This document shows positions 7,393-15,143 of a stretch of DNA of 64,000 bases, in pieces. Made by a program: the position numbers and the translations under genes. The stretch spans positions 1 to 64,000 of the forward strand of contig CAMUZU010000007.1 of NCBI GenBank assembly GCA_947165295.1, read 5' to 3'. The DNA is from an uncultured Selenomonadales bacterium. Lineage in GTDB: Bacteria; Bacillota; Negativicutes; Selenomonadales; Selenomonadaceae. The notes under the pieces are model-generated. The model ran no database searches and was not told the origin of the DNA. It saw only the letters and a program-made list of their open reading frames with translations. Each line of letters opens with the position of its first letter. The first letter of the stretch is position 1.

Positions 7393-9276
7393 TCAGCCTT
7401 TCGTGAACATGTCGAAGAGAACTTGCGGGTCTTTGGTCGTGTAAGCTTTCTGCAGATCTTCTTCGGAATATTCCATTGTGATTGTCGCCAAGTTTGCGAT
7501 AATCGCGAGATGGTCGTCGCCCTTGCCCGCGATACCAACGATTAAGTGTGCGGTGTTTTCGTCGGAGAACTTGACGCCTTGCGGATATTGCATGACGACG
7601 AGACCGGTTTTGATGACGTGTTGCTTAACAGCGTTTTCGCCGTGCGGAATTGCGATACCTTGACCGATGTAAGTTGAGATGTCGCGTTCGCGAGCCAACA
7701 TGCCTTCGATATACGGTTTCTCGACGTAGCCGCTCTTGAACAGGAGTTCGCCCGCCGCTTTGATGGCTTCTTCTTTGGAAACGGACTTCAAGCCGACTTT
7801 GACGTTTTCTTTAAGCAGGACGCCTTCTTTAAGCGCGGTGCCGCCCGCGTCGTCTGCCGAGCCGTCGTCTGCGGGAGCTTCAACGCCGCCGCCTTTGAGA
7901 CGTTCGCTGATGATGTCGTAAACGTTGTTGTTGGTGAAGTCTTTAACCCAAATGTGTTCGGCTTGCGGAGAGTCCGCCGCCGCACGTTCGGCAAGTTTTT
8001 CGTGCGAAACAACAATCTGCGCGTCCTTGGGGATGTTGCCGATTGCGAAGTTCTTGACGGTGATGTTTTTGTAACCGTCTTTCTGGAGTTTTTTGCGGAG
8101 AGCCGCCGCGCCGAGTGCCGAGGAGCCCATGCCCGCATCGCAAGCGTAAGCAATGAACTTGATGTCTTTGCCGGCAACTTGTTTTTCGCCCGACTGACCT
8201 TTGGAGGCAGCTTTCATTGCCTTCATGTTCGCCTGTGCCGCTTCGAGTGCGTCTTCTTTTTCAGCGTCCGCCGCCGCCGTAGCTTTGATGAAAATTGAGC
8301 TGACCGCGAAACTCACGCCTGCCGCAGCAGCGACCGCCGCGACGTTCGCGAAGTATGCGCCGGGTGCCGTCATTGCCATAATCGCGATAAACGAGCCGGG
8401 AGCCGCAGGAGCCACGAGACCGCCGTTAAGCAAAGTCAACGTGAACACGCCCGTAATGCCGCCCGCCATAACCGCGAGAATCAGCGCAGGTTTCATGAGG
8501 ACATACGGGAAATAAATTTCGTGAATGCCGCCGAAGAAGTGAATGATAACCGCGCCGGGTGCCGAGCCGCGAGCGTTGCCGACGCCGAACAGCGAATACG
8601 CAAGCAACACGCCGAGACCGGGGCCGGGGTTCGATTCAATCATGAAGAAAACCGACTTGCCGACTTCCTGCGCCTGTTGCATGCCGAGCGGTGTGAAGAC
8701 GCCGTGGTTAATCGCGTTGTTCAGGAACAGAATCTTCGCGGGTTCAACCAAAATCGACACGAGCGGAAGAAGTCCCGCGCTGACGATTGCGCCGACAGCC
8801 GAGGCAAGCCCGTCCGTGATACTCGACACAATCGGTCCGACGAAGCTGTACGCCGCGCAGGCAAGCACGCCGCCGAGGATACCGGCCGAAAAGTTGTTGA
8901 CGAGCATCTCGAAGCCGCCGGGGATTGAGTCTTGCGCCGCCTCGTCGAATTTTTTAATCGCGACGCCGCCAATCGGACCCATAATCATTGCGCCCATAAA
9001 CATCGGAATATCCGTGCCGACGATTATGCCCGCCGTTGCGATTGCGCCGACGACGCCGCCGCGGTGACCGTAGACGACTTCGCCGCCCGTGAAGCCGATT
9101 AACAGCGGGAGCAACCACTTCGCCATCGGCCCGACAAGTTCCGCAAGTCCTTCGTTGGGTATCCAACCTGCGGGAATGAACAAGGCCGTGATGAAGCCCC
9201 ACGCAATGAACGCGCCGATGTTCGGCATGACCATTGCGCTCAAGAAGCGACCGAATTTTTGCATGGCCTCTTGCAT
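7393..9276 (-). CDS. mtlA: Mannitol PTS permease, EIICBA fusion
   Basis: A 627-residue three-domain transporter that imports mannitol and phosphorylates it to mannitol-1-phosphate. The EIIC membrane domain spans about residues 1-340 (MVMPNIGAFIAWG opening, many hydrophobic helices, GGIHEIYFPYVL block). EIIB carries the phosphocysteine in YACDAGMGSSALG (Cys379). EIIA at the C-terminus carries the phosphohistidine in GIAIPHGENAV (His545). The start at 9276 has TGGAGGTGTT upstream; longer starts run into the 5' leader. It is first in the operon mtlA - cupin - mtlD with a good promoter at 9351-9379. No mannitol regulator gene is in the window. Confidence 0.96.
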   Translation of the reverse strand: MQEAMQKFGRFLSAMVMPNIGAFIAWGFITALFIPAGWIPNEGLAELVGPMAKWLLPLLIGFTGGEVVYGHRGGVVGAIATAGIIVGTDIPMFMGAMIMGPIGGVAIKKFDEAAQDSIPGGFEMLVNNFSAGILGGVLACAAYSFVGPIVSSITDGLASAVGAIVSAGLLPLVSILVEPAKILFLNNAINHGVFTPLGMQQAQEVGKSVFFMIESNPGPGLGVLLAYSLFGVGNARGSAPGAVIIHFFGGIHEIYFPYVLMKPALILAVMAGGITGVFTLTLLNGGLVAPAAPGSFIAIMAMTAPGAYFANVAAVAAAAGVSFAVSSIFIKATAAADAEKEDALEAAQANMKAMKAASKGQSGEKQVAGKDIKFIAYACDAGMGSSALGAAALRKKLQKDGYKNITVKNFAIGNIPKDAQIVVSHEKLAERAAADSPQAEHIWVKDFTNNNVYDIISERLKGGGVEAPADDGSADDAGGTALKEGVLLKENVKVGLKSVSKEEAIKAAGELLFKSGYVEKPYIEGMLARERDISTYIGQGIAIPHGENAVKQHVIKTGLVVMQYPQGVKFSDENTAHLIVGIAGKGDDHLAIIANLATITMEYSEEDLQKAYTTKDPQVLFDMFTKG

Positions 9277-9296
9277 GAGTAACACCTCCAAAAAGC

Positions 9297-9330
9297 AATT
9301 AGGAATGTGGAATGTGGAATTAGGAATGAT
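9297..9330. repeat. GGAATGTGGAAT short repeat in the mtlA leader
   Basis: The mtlA 5' leader contains AATTAGGAATGTGGAAT followed by GTGGAATTAGGAATG, an imperfect repeat of GGAATTAGGAAT units. A reverse-complement relative (ATTCCAAATTCCTAATTAC) is found at 36413-36441, where it ends a leucine-rich-repeat gene. Confidence 0.55.
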
Positions 9331-9350
9331 TACGCTAAATCCTGCGTCGA

Positions 9351-9379
9351 ATTGTAGACGACAAGTCACCGCGTGGCAA
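9351..9379 (-). promoter_or_regulatory. mtlA promoter
   Basis: On the minus strand TTGCCA (9379-9374), a 17-base spacer and TACAAT (9356-9351) form a good sigma-70-type promoter about 75 bases upstream of the mtlA start. The leader contains the GGAAT repeat. Confidence 0.75.
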
Positions 9380-9460
9380 GCAAAACAACTTTTGCGGCGT
9401 CCGTGTCCACTGCGGACAAAATTTCACTGCGACCGCTTTAACATGTCCGCAACGAAAAAA

Positions 9461-9475
9461 GCAACGTGACGTTGC
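9461..9475. promoter_or_regulatory. Palindrome upstream of the mtlA promoter
   Basis: GCAACGTGACGTTGC is a perfect 7-1-7 inverted repeat about 80 bases upstream of the mtlA -35. It could be an operator or activator site. No regulator gene is adjacent, so this is only a candidate. Confidence 0.35.
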
Positions 9476-9554
9476 ATCCAATTGGTGTCACCCGCGACGT
9501 TATCACAAATCCGGCGGTGTCGCCGCACTTGAGCGTTGAAATATTTCGCAACAA

Positions 9555-9592
9555 AAAAATTCCCTGCCGTCGTGTTTGACATGCAGGGGTTT
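9555..9592 (-). terminator. Terminator of the TPR-protein gene
   Basis: On the minus strand CCCTGC .. GCAGGG is followed by AATTTTTTT, starting about 15 bases after the stop at 9608. It separates the TPR gene from the downstream mtlA promoter region. Confidence 0.75.
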
Positions 9593-9607
9593 TCGTTTGT
9601 CGACGGT

Positions 9608-10780
9608 TCAGCCTTTCCAACCGAGCTGTCGGGCACGTGCGAAGTCTGCGCGGGCTTTGGCTTCGTCGCCGAGCCGTTGCCAACACACGCCGCGTCCGAC
9701 ATACACTCCGGCATCATCGGGCTTAAGTTCAATCGCCGCGTCAAGGTCGGCAAGCGCACGGTCATATTGCTCCAACAGGAAGTAAGCGGCACTGCGATTA
9801 ATGTACGTCGTCGCGTTGTTCGGGTTGAGTTCAATCGCCGTCGTGTAATCTTGAATTGCCCGTTCGCATTGTTGTTGACTGAAGTAAGCGAAACCGCGAT
9901 TGTTGTATGCGTCCGCGAAATCGGGCTTGAGTTCAATCGCCGTCGAGTAATCGGCAATTGCCCGCTCGTTTTGATTCAAGTGATTGTAAGCGAAACCGCG
10001 GTTGTTGTACGCCTCCGCGAAATCGGGCTTGAGTTCAATCGCCGCGTCAAGGTCGGCAAGCGCACGGTCGTATTGACTGAGATTGTTGTAAGCCGTGCCG
10101 CGATTGTTGTACGCCATAACAAAATTCGGCTTGAGTTGCAAAGCTTCGTTGTACAGCCGAATCGCGCCGTTGTAATCTTTGGCGTAAGCAAGTTTGTTGC
10201 CCTCGTCGACTTTCCTGTTCGCCAAAAAATCGCGGTCGGCCTGATTCATCTGTTGACGAATTTGATCGCGTTCGGCCTGCGTCGCGGCGCGTGTATACTG
10301 CTCCTTCAACGCGTCGACTTGCTCGTCGTTCTTGTCGATGGCGTCCTGCAACTGCGCGTTCCGCCGAATGACATTGACTTTGTCGGTGTCGTCGCGCTTT
10401 AGCCAATCGTAAATGCCGTCGGTGTCGATTGAGGCCTTGAGCGTCGCACGGTACATTAAACCTGCTTCGCCGTCAGCCTCAAAGGGCACGGGAACAATCT
10501 TCACGTCGAAAACGCTGATGATGTCGTTCATGACGGCTGAAACTTCGTCGTCGGCAAGTTCGCTGTCAATCGTGCGCGAAAAAGTTTTTATCGCGACGCC
10601 GGCTCGCTTTTGAGCGTCACGTTCGGCACGCTGTTGAGCGCGTTGTTTGGCGATGTCGTGGTTTTCAAAGTCGCTCATGATGTATTGACCCGTGCCGTCG
10701 AAAACCTGAATCGCCGCGTAAACAAAAGTTGCCGTCAACAAGCACACTGCCGCGACAATCAACGCAAGAAATTTCTTCAT
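9608..10780 (-). CDS. Exported TPR-repeat protein
   Basis: A 390-residue protein with a signal peptide (MKKFLALIVAAVCLLTATFVYA). A domain at about 23-130 has a QRAQQRAERDAQKRAGVAI helix resembling LPP20-type domains. A charged, probably coiled segment lies at about 135-195. Then five to six tetratricopeptide repeats fill 195-385, each recognisable by AYNNRGxAY .. YDRALADLDAAIELKPD. It most likely acts as a periplasmic or cell-surface scaffold; the partner is unknown. Two of the repeats are nearly identical at the DNA level, pointing to recent internal duplication. It is transcribed alone on the minus strand, with a terminator right after the stop. Confidence 0.88.
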   Translation of the reverse strand: MKKFLALIVAAVCLLTATFVYAAIQVFDGTGQYIMSDFENHDIAKQRAQQRAERDAQKRAGVAIKTFSRTIDSELADDEVSAVMNDIISVFDVKIVPVPFEADGEAGLMYRATLKASIDTDGIYDWLKRDDTDKVNVIRRNAQLQDAIDKNDEQVDALKEQYTRAATQAERDQIRQQMNQADRDFLANRKVDEGNKLAYAKDYNGAIRLYNEALQLKPNFVMAYNNRGTAYNNLSQYDRALADLDAAIELKPDFAEAYNNRGFAYNHLNQNERAIADYSTAIELKPDFADAYNNRGFAYFSQQQCERAIQDYTTAIELNPNNATTYINRSAAYFLLEQYDRALADLDAAIELKPDDAGVYVGRGVCWQRLGDEAKARADFARARQLGWKG

Positions 10781-10833
10781 GTCGTCACCTCCGTTGAAAA
10801 ATTTTTCGCGGCGGCGGAAAATCTTCCTGCTTG

Positions 10834-10842
10834 TGCTATAAT
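10834..10842 (+). promoter_or_regulatory. Extended -10 promoter of the ThrE-type gene
   Basis: TGCTATAAT lies 31 bases upstream of the ATG at 10873, with ACGGAGG at 10860-10866 as ribosome site. No good -35 is seen. Confidence 0.55.
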
Positions 10843-10872
10843 CGGCGCAAGAATTTTTTACGGAGGCTTCAC

Positions 10873-12222
10873 ATGCAAGACGAAAAAACTTATTACGCCG
10901 AACAACGCGAACTCCTGCGCGACGCCTTTGCCGAAATCGGGCGCAAAGCCGAACTGATTTTGACGGTCGGGCAACTGCTCATGGAAAACGGCGCGGACAC
11001 AACGCAAATCGTGCGCGACATGAAACGAGTTGCCGCGTTCATGGGCATCGACGAGGCAAAAGTTCACCTGCACATCATGTTCACGACGATAATGCTGAAT
11101 ATCAGCGACGAACATCATTCGCACACGTCGTTTCGCAAATGTCCCAAGCACGGCGTCAACATGAAGACAATTTCCGCAGTCAGTCGTTTGACGTGGCGGG
11201 CAATGCGCGAACATTACACGCTTGACGAATTCAAAAGCGAACTCGAAGCCGTTGCCAAACGTCCGCGCTATCCACACTGGTTGACGATTTTGGCGGCGGG
11301 CACGGGTTGCGGCTCATTCTGCACGCTGCTCGGTTGCGACTTCCCTGCGGCAATTTATACGGCGATAAGCGCAATGGTCGGCAAGTTCGTCCAAATGCAA
11401 TGCGCGGAACGTTTCGGAATTAATCCGTACGTGTCGATGATGATTGCGGCATTTTCGGCGTTGACCGTCGCGGACTTGATGCACCTGTTGCCGACGGCGA
11501 CACCATGGCACCCGATGATTGCGGCGTCGTTGTTTTTGGTTCCGGGCGTGCCGATAATCAACGCGTTCAGCGACATGCTCAACACGTACTTAATCAGCGG
11601 CACGGCGCGAATCTTGCACACGTTGATAATTATCGGCGCGTCGGCTTTCGGAATTGTTTTCGCCATCGGCATGTCGACTTTCAATCCGTTCGAGGATATT
11701 CCGCTTGTGCCGGAGAGCAACTACTTGCTGTTTGCGTTGGCGGCGGCTACGGGCGCGGCAAGTTTCGCGATATTCTTCAACGTGCCGAAACGTCTTTTGA
11801 TTGCGGCGGCGATTGGCGGGGCGATTTGCGTTTGCACAAGAAATTTCTTCACGTTTGAACTTGGCATGGGCTCGGCCGTCGGGACGCTCGCGGGCGCAAC
11901 TTTGGTCAGCGTCCTTGCCGTCAAAGCGATACATTGGCTTCATGCACCGTCGCTGGTTTTGGTCGTGCCGGCAGTCATTCCGCTTGTGCCGGGCGTGCCG
12001 ATTTACTATTCGCTGTACGCGACAATCAACGTTCACTTGCTTTCGCCCGAAGACTTGTTGGAGGCAATTCAATTCGGCGTCAACGCGGCGTTGATAATCT
12101 TGGCGATTGCCATTGGCGCGGCGGCTCCGGCAATTTTCGCGAATCGGTCGTTGTCGCGCATGAGCAAGGACAAGCAAGAAAAGTTGCTCAACGAAATTTA
12201 CGAAACCGACTTGAAGGACTAA
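10873..12222 (+). CDS. Threonine/serine exporter family protein (ThrE and ThrE_2 halves)
   Basis: A 449-residue membrane protein. The N-terminal soluble part (about 1-130) carries the family block LLMENGADTTQIVRDMKRVA and MFTTIMLN. It is followed by about ten hydrophobic helices, including the repeated LVPGVPIINAFSDML and LVPGVPIYYSLYA motifs that mark the two half-domains. Family members export threonine and serine from the cytoplasm; the exact substrate here is not proven. The start at 10873 is set by CGGAGG. A three-hairpin element (copy C) begins directly after the stop. Many relatives are split into two genes, whereas here both halves are fused. Confidence 0.88.
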   Translation: MQDEKTYYAEQRELLRDAFAEIGRKAELILTVGQLLMENGADTTQIVRDMKRVAAFMGIDEAKVHLHIMFTTIMLNISDEHHSHTSFRKCPKHGVNMKTISAVSRLTWRAMREHYTLDEFKSELEAVAKRPRYPHWLTILAAGTGCGSFCTLLGCDFPAAIYTAISAMVGKFVQMQCAERFGINPYVSMMIAAFSALTVADLMHLLPTATPWHPMIAASLFLVPGVPIINAFSDMLNTYLISGTARILHTLIIIGASAFGIVFAIGMSTFNPFEDIPLVPESNYLLFALAAATGAASFAIFFNVPKRLLIAAAIGGAICVCTRNFFTFELGMGSAVGTLAGATLVSVLAVKAIHWLHAPSLVLVVPAVIPLVPGVPIYYSLYATINVHLLSPEDLLEAIQFGVNAALIILAIAIGAAAPAIFANRSLSRMSKDKQEKLLNEIYETDLKD

Positions 12223-12224
12223 GC

Positions 12225-12352
12225 GTTACTTTCTTTCGGCGGATTGTGTTACTTTCTTTCGGCGGCGAAAGAAAGTAACCAAAGAAAGCCGCGCTTGCTG
12301 TGATACATCCTGTATCACGCGCAAGCGGAGCGGCCGTCATCCGTGACGGCCG
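12225..12352 (+). repeat. Three-hairpin element, copy C, with a duplicated half-stem
   Basis: Stem 1 is 12250-12277, stem 2 about 12290-12327 (outer CGCTTGC/GCAAGCG, inner GTGATACA/TGTATCAC) and stem 3 GGCCGTCATCCGTGACGGCC at 12332-12351. Compared with copy B, the outer stem-2 pair C-G is replaced by T-A on both sides, a compensatory change. Just before it, GTTACTTTCTTTCGGCGG (12225-12242) repeats the left half of stem 1. The next gene starts 36 bases after the element. Confidence 0.92.
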
Positions 12353-12387
12353 GTTACCGTTGCGATTACGATTGGAGGATTATTTAT

Positions 12388-12942
12388 ATGCACGAAATTG
12401 TTAAACATCTGCGGCTCAAGGAATACAACCCTTGCGGCGAACTGACGGGCTTTGAACGCAAGCTTTGTGACGAGGCGGCGACGAATTATTTCAACCTGCC
12501 GTTCGTCGAAGTCATGCGCGCCGTTGCCTTAAAAGCCGTCGCCGAACTTGATCACGAAAAAGTTTTCCCGAACGAAGCCGCGCTGGTCGATTGGGCTTTG
12601 CACGAATTGAACGAGGCCGAGTGGCGCGTCGTCGTTAAGTTTGACGAATCGTCGCCGTTGCAAGTCGGGCTGTCGAAATATTTGGCGCACGTGCTGTACG
12701 AAAACCGTTACAACATTCATTACAACGCGCTGGTCAACCACTGCCGCACGCTCGACGAAAAAGTTTTCGGCATCGATTTGACGGCGGAGCAACTCGAACA
12801 CAAAATCGACACCCTTGCACAGGAGGCGGACACTTCCACGACGGTCAACGCGCTGATTGACAAGCTTTTGAACTTCGTCAAAGGCTTGCAGTCGAATTCA
12901 ATCATTGACGGCGTCGTCGCACTGCTTCACTCGTTCAAGTAA
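12388..12942 (+). CDS. Conserved-looking protein of unknown function
   Basis: A 184-residue protein starting at ATG 12388 with TTGGAGGAT upstream. It has no signal peptide, membrane segment or recognisable catalytic motif. The sequence is rich in charged and hydrophobic residues in a helical pattern (for example LDEKVFGIDLTAEQLEHKID), with a helix-prone C-terminus (about 145-184). I do not recognise the family. It lies between element copy C and the tRNA-Pro promoter, so it is either read through the element from the exporter gene or uses a promoter that I cannot see. Confidence 0.75.
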   Translation: MHEIVKHLRLKEYNPCGELTGFERKLCDEAATNYFNLPFVEVMRAVALKAVAELDHEKVFPNEAALVDWALHELNEAEWRVVVKFDESSPLQVGLSKYLAHVLYENRYNIHYNALVNHCRTLDEKVFGIDLTAEQLEHKIDTLAQEADTSTTVNALIDKLLNFVKGLQSNSIIDGVVALLHSFK

Positions 12943-12962
12943 AAAATTTTCGCGGCGCGGGC

Positions 12963-12991
12963 TTGCAATTTGAAAATCAATCTGCTACAAT
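12963..12991 (+). promoter_or_regulatory. tRNA-Pro promoter
   Basis: TTGCAA (12963-12968), a 17-base spacer and TACAAT (12986-12991) end 12 bases before the tRNA, as expected for a strong stable-RNA promoter. Confidence 0.85.
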
Positions 12992-13003
12992 CACAAACGT
13001 TTT

Positions 13004-13080
13004 CGGGTTGTGGCTCAGTTTGGTAGAGCACCGTGTTCGGGACGCGGGGGTCGCAGGTTCAAATCCTGTCAACCCGACCA
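13004..13080 (+). tRNA. tRNA-Pro (anticodon CGG)
   Basis: A 77-base cloverleaf. The acceptor stem CGGGTTG pairs with CAACCCG. The D arm is GCTC/GAGC and the anticodon stem CCGTG pairs with CGCGG. The anticodon loop TTCGGGA gives CGG, reading CCG proline codons. The T arm is GCAGG/CCTGT with loop TTCAAAT. The terminal CCA (13078-13080) is genome-encoded. It is a single tRNA with its own promoter and terminator. Confidence 0.95.
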
Positions 13081-13095
13081 ACATTGTAAATTACA

Positions 13096-13122
13096 GGCGG
13101 GAGTTGCAAACTTCCGCCTTTT
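13096..13122 (+). terminator. tRNA-Pro terminator
   Basis: GGCGGGAGTT (13096-13105) pairs with AACTTCCGCC (13109-13118) through one G-T wobble and is followed by TTTT. Confidence 0.85.
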
Positions 13123-13143
13123 GCGTTGTGAGGAGTTTTGGTT

Positions 13144-14046
13144 ATGCGAAAAGTTTTGGTTTTGATTGTTTGGCTCTGCTGTGTCGGTTACGCGGCGGGC
13201 GATTACTTCGTCAAATTTGCGCTTGAACGCGGGGAAGACTTGTCGCCGCCCAAAGCCTGCGCGAACATTGCAGACCCGAATTTGAAAGCTCCGCCCGCGC
13301 CGAACTTCCCTCACGAAGATTGGACGCTTGACAGCTTCGACGGGCTTGAACTTCACGCGGAAAAATTTTCGCCCGCAACTGCTTCGACGAACTGGGCGAT
13401 TTTGATTCACGGTTACGGGCGCGACGGGACGTTTGCTTATGATTACGCCGACGAATATCTCAAACGCGGTTGGAACGTTTTGATTCCCGACCTGCGCGCC
13501 GCGGGCAAAAGTTCCGGCAAGTTCATAACCATGGGCGCACTTGAAAGCCGCGACGTTTGCGCTTGGGCGAAGAAGATTGTCGACGCGAATCCCGACGCGA
13601 AGATTGTTCTGCACGGCGTGTCGATGGGTGCCGCGACCGCTTTGATGACTGCCGCGCAGGAGCCGTCGAATCTTGTCGCCGTCGTCGAGGATTGCGGTTA
13701 CACTTCGGCTTACGAAATGTTCGCCGCGCAGTTGGAAAAGATTTTCGGACTGCCCGAATATCCCGTGATGCCTTGCGCGAACTGGGTTTGCCGCTTTCGG
13801 ACGGGCGTGAAAATTTCCGACGCCGCGCCGCTTGATGTCGTCGACAAAATCAAAGTGCCCGTGCTTTTCATTCACGGCGACGCGGACAAGCTCGTCCCGT
13901 TCGAGATGTGCGATAGACTTTTCGACGCGTGCACGTCGCCCAAAGATAAATTCATCGTCGCGGGCGCGGGTCACGCCGATTGCAAGAGCACGAATCCGAC
14001 AGCTTACTTCGACAAAGTCTTTAAGTTCCTGGAGGTTGCGCAATGA
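13144..14046 (+). CDS. Alpha/beta hydrolase with N-terminal membrane anchor
   Basis: A 300-residue serine hydrolase. ATG 13144 is correctly spaced from AGGAG (13131-13135), while the in-frame TTG at 13138 is too close. The N-terminal hydrophobic segment (KVLVLIVWLCCVGYAAG, about 4-21) is a signal or anchor. HGYGRDG, the nucleophile elbow GVSMGAATA, FIHGDADKLVP (acid) and GAGHAD (His) complete a Ser-Asp-His set in the family order of the serine-aminopeptidase/acyl-hydrolase (Hydrolase_4) group. The substrate is unknown. It overlaps the pth start by 4 bases (ATGA), so the two genes are translationally coupled. Confidence 0.88.
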   Translation: MRKVLVLIVWLCCVGYAAGDYFVKFALERGEDLSPPKACANIADPNLKAPPAPNFPHEDWTLDSFDGLELHAEKFSPATASTNWAILIHGYGRDGTFAYDYADEYLKRGWNVLIPDLRAAGKSSGKFITMGALESRDVCAWAKKIVDANPDAKIVLHGVSMGAATALMTAAQEPSNLVAVVEDCGYTSAYEMFAAQLEKIFGLPEYPVMPCANWVCRFRTGVKISDAAPLDVVDKIKVPVLFIHGDADKLVPFEMCDRLFDACTSPKDKFIVAGAGHADCKSTNPTAYFDKVFKFLEVAQ

Positions 14047-14699
14047 AAATTTTTGTCGGGCTGGGAAATCCGACGCCCGAATACGCCGCGACGAAACACA
14101 ACGTCGGTTTCATGCTCGCGGACAGGCTTGCCGACGAACTTTCCGTTCACGATTGGCGAAACAAATTCAACGCGCTGGTCGCTGAAACTTTCCTTGACGG
14201 CGAAAAAATTTTACTAGTCAAGCCGCAGACGTTCATGAACTTGAGCGGTGAGGCCGTCGCGCCGCTGATGAATTTTTACAAACTCGACGCGTCCGATTTA
14301 ACCGTTGCGCATGACGACATGGACTTGCCGCTCGGAACAATCCGCTTGCGTCCGAAAGGTTCGGGCGGCGGTCACCATGGCGTTGAGTCGATTATCCAAC
14401 ACCTCGGCGGCGAACAAAATTTCCCGCGTGTGCGAATCGGTGTCGGTCGTCCGCCACGGAATTGGTCGGTCAATAGCCACGTCCTAAGCCCGTTCACACA
14501 AGACGACGCCGACAAAATTTCCGCCGCGCTTGATGAACTCGTGCCCGCCGTGCTGTGCATTTTCCGCGAAGGCATTGACATTGCAATGAACAAGTTCAAC
14601 CCGCGCAAGGCAAAAGTTGTGAAGCCCGACGTCGAAGAAAATCCGGCCGACATGGATGTCGGCCGCTCCGCCCGTCGCACGATACAGGATGTATCGTAG
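14043..14699 (+). CDS. pth: Peptidyl-tRNA hydrolase with element-derived C-terminus
   Basis: A 218-residue cytoplasmic enzyme that releases peptides from prematurely dropped peptidyl-tRNA. Catalytic His19 (KHNVGF) and Asp92 (HDDMDLP) are present, as are FVGLGNP and the KPQTFMNLSG block. The usual fold ends near residue 195 (NKFNPRK). The last residues (ADMDVGRSARRTIQDVS) are encoded by three-hairpin element copy D, whose stem 2 supplies the TAG stop. Typical relatives are about 185-195 residues, so roughly 20-25 residues are extra. The start overlaps the upstream hydrolase stop. Confidence 0.95.
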   Translation: MKIFVGLGNPTPEYAATKHNVGFMLADRLADELSVHDWRNKFNALVAETFLDGEKILLVKPQTFMNLSGEAVAPLMNFYKLDASDLTVAHDDMDLPLGTIRLRPKGSGGGHHGVESIIQHLGGEQNFPRVRIGVGRPPRNWSVNSHVLSPFTQDDADKISAALDELVPAVLCIFREGIDIAMNKFNPRKAKVVKPDVEENPADMDVGRSARRTIQDVS

Positions 14700-14747
14700 C
14701 GGGCGCGGTTTTCTTTGGTTACTTTCTTTGTCCGCACAAAGAAAGTA
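14645..14747 (-). repeat. Three-hairpin element, copy D (inside the pth 3' end)
   Basis: In reverse orientation: stem 3 GGCCGACATGGATGTCGGCC (14645-14664), stem 2 about 14670-14706 (inner ACGATACA/TGTATCGT) and stem 1 14720-14747 (TTTGTCCGCACAAAG core). Stem 3 has A-T where most copies have T-A, with both sides changed together. The pth stop codon (14697-14699) lies in stem 2. Confidence 0.92.
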
Positions 14748-14793
14748 ATATTAATCGCGAACGAACGTTTCGAGAAAGCTTTGGTGACCGCTC

Positions 14794-14970
14794 ATGACGA
14801 ATCCGATAACAGCGTTGATTGCTGACGAACACGGAAATATTTTCGACGTGCCGAATGCGCAGGCGGTCGGTCGTGTCGGCGGTCGCTTTAGAAGCGACGG
14901 AACAGTTGGTGTGACCCGCGACGTTTCGACAACTCTAACGTTTCAAGAAAGTTTTGGTGACCGCTCATGA
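14794..14970 (+). pseudogene. Duplicated 58-codon start fragment of the radical-SAM gene, copy 1
   Basis: ATG to TGA gives 58 residues starting MTNPITALIADEHGNIFDVP. The first 29 residues mirror the N-terminus of the gene at 15140; the rest (from GRFRSDGTVGV on) is unrelated to it. Its TGA overlaps the ATG of the next copy (ATGA). It is probably non-functional on its own, but the overlapping stop-start makes coupled translation into the next copy possible. Confidence 0.6.
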
Positions 14971-15143
14971 CGAATCCGATAACAGCGTTGATTGCTGACG
15001 AACACGGAAATATTTTCGACGTGCCGAATGCGCAGGCGGTCGGTCGTGTCGGCGGTCGCTTTAGAAGCGACGGAACAGTTGGTGTAACCCGCGACGTTTC
15101 GACAACTCCGTCGTTTCGAGAAAGTTTTGGTGACCGCTCATGA
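14967..15143 (+). pseudogene. Duplicated 58-codon start fragment of the radical-SAM gene, copy 2
   Basis: The second 58-residue fragment is nearly identical to copy 1 and differs only near its end. Its TGA overlaps the ATG of the full-length gene at 15140 by ATGA, so ribosomes finishing it would sit on the real start codon. Confidence 0.6.
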
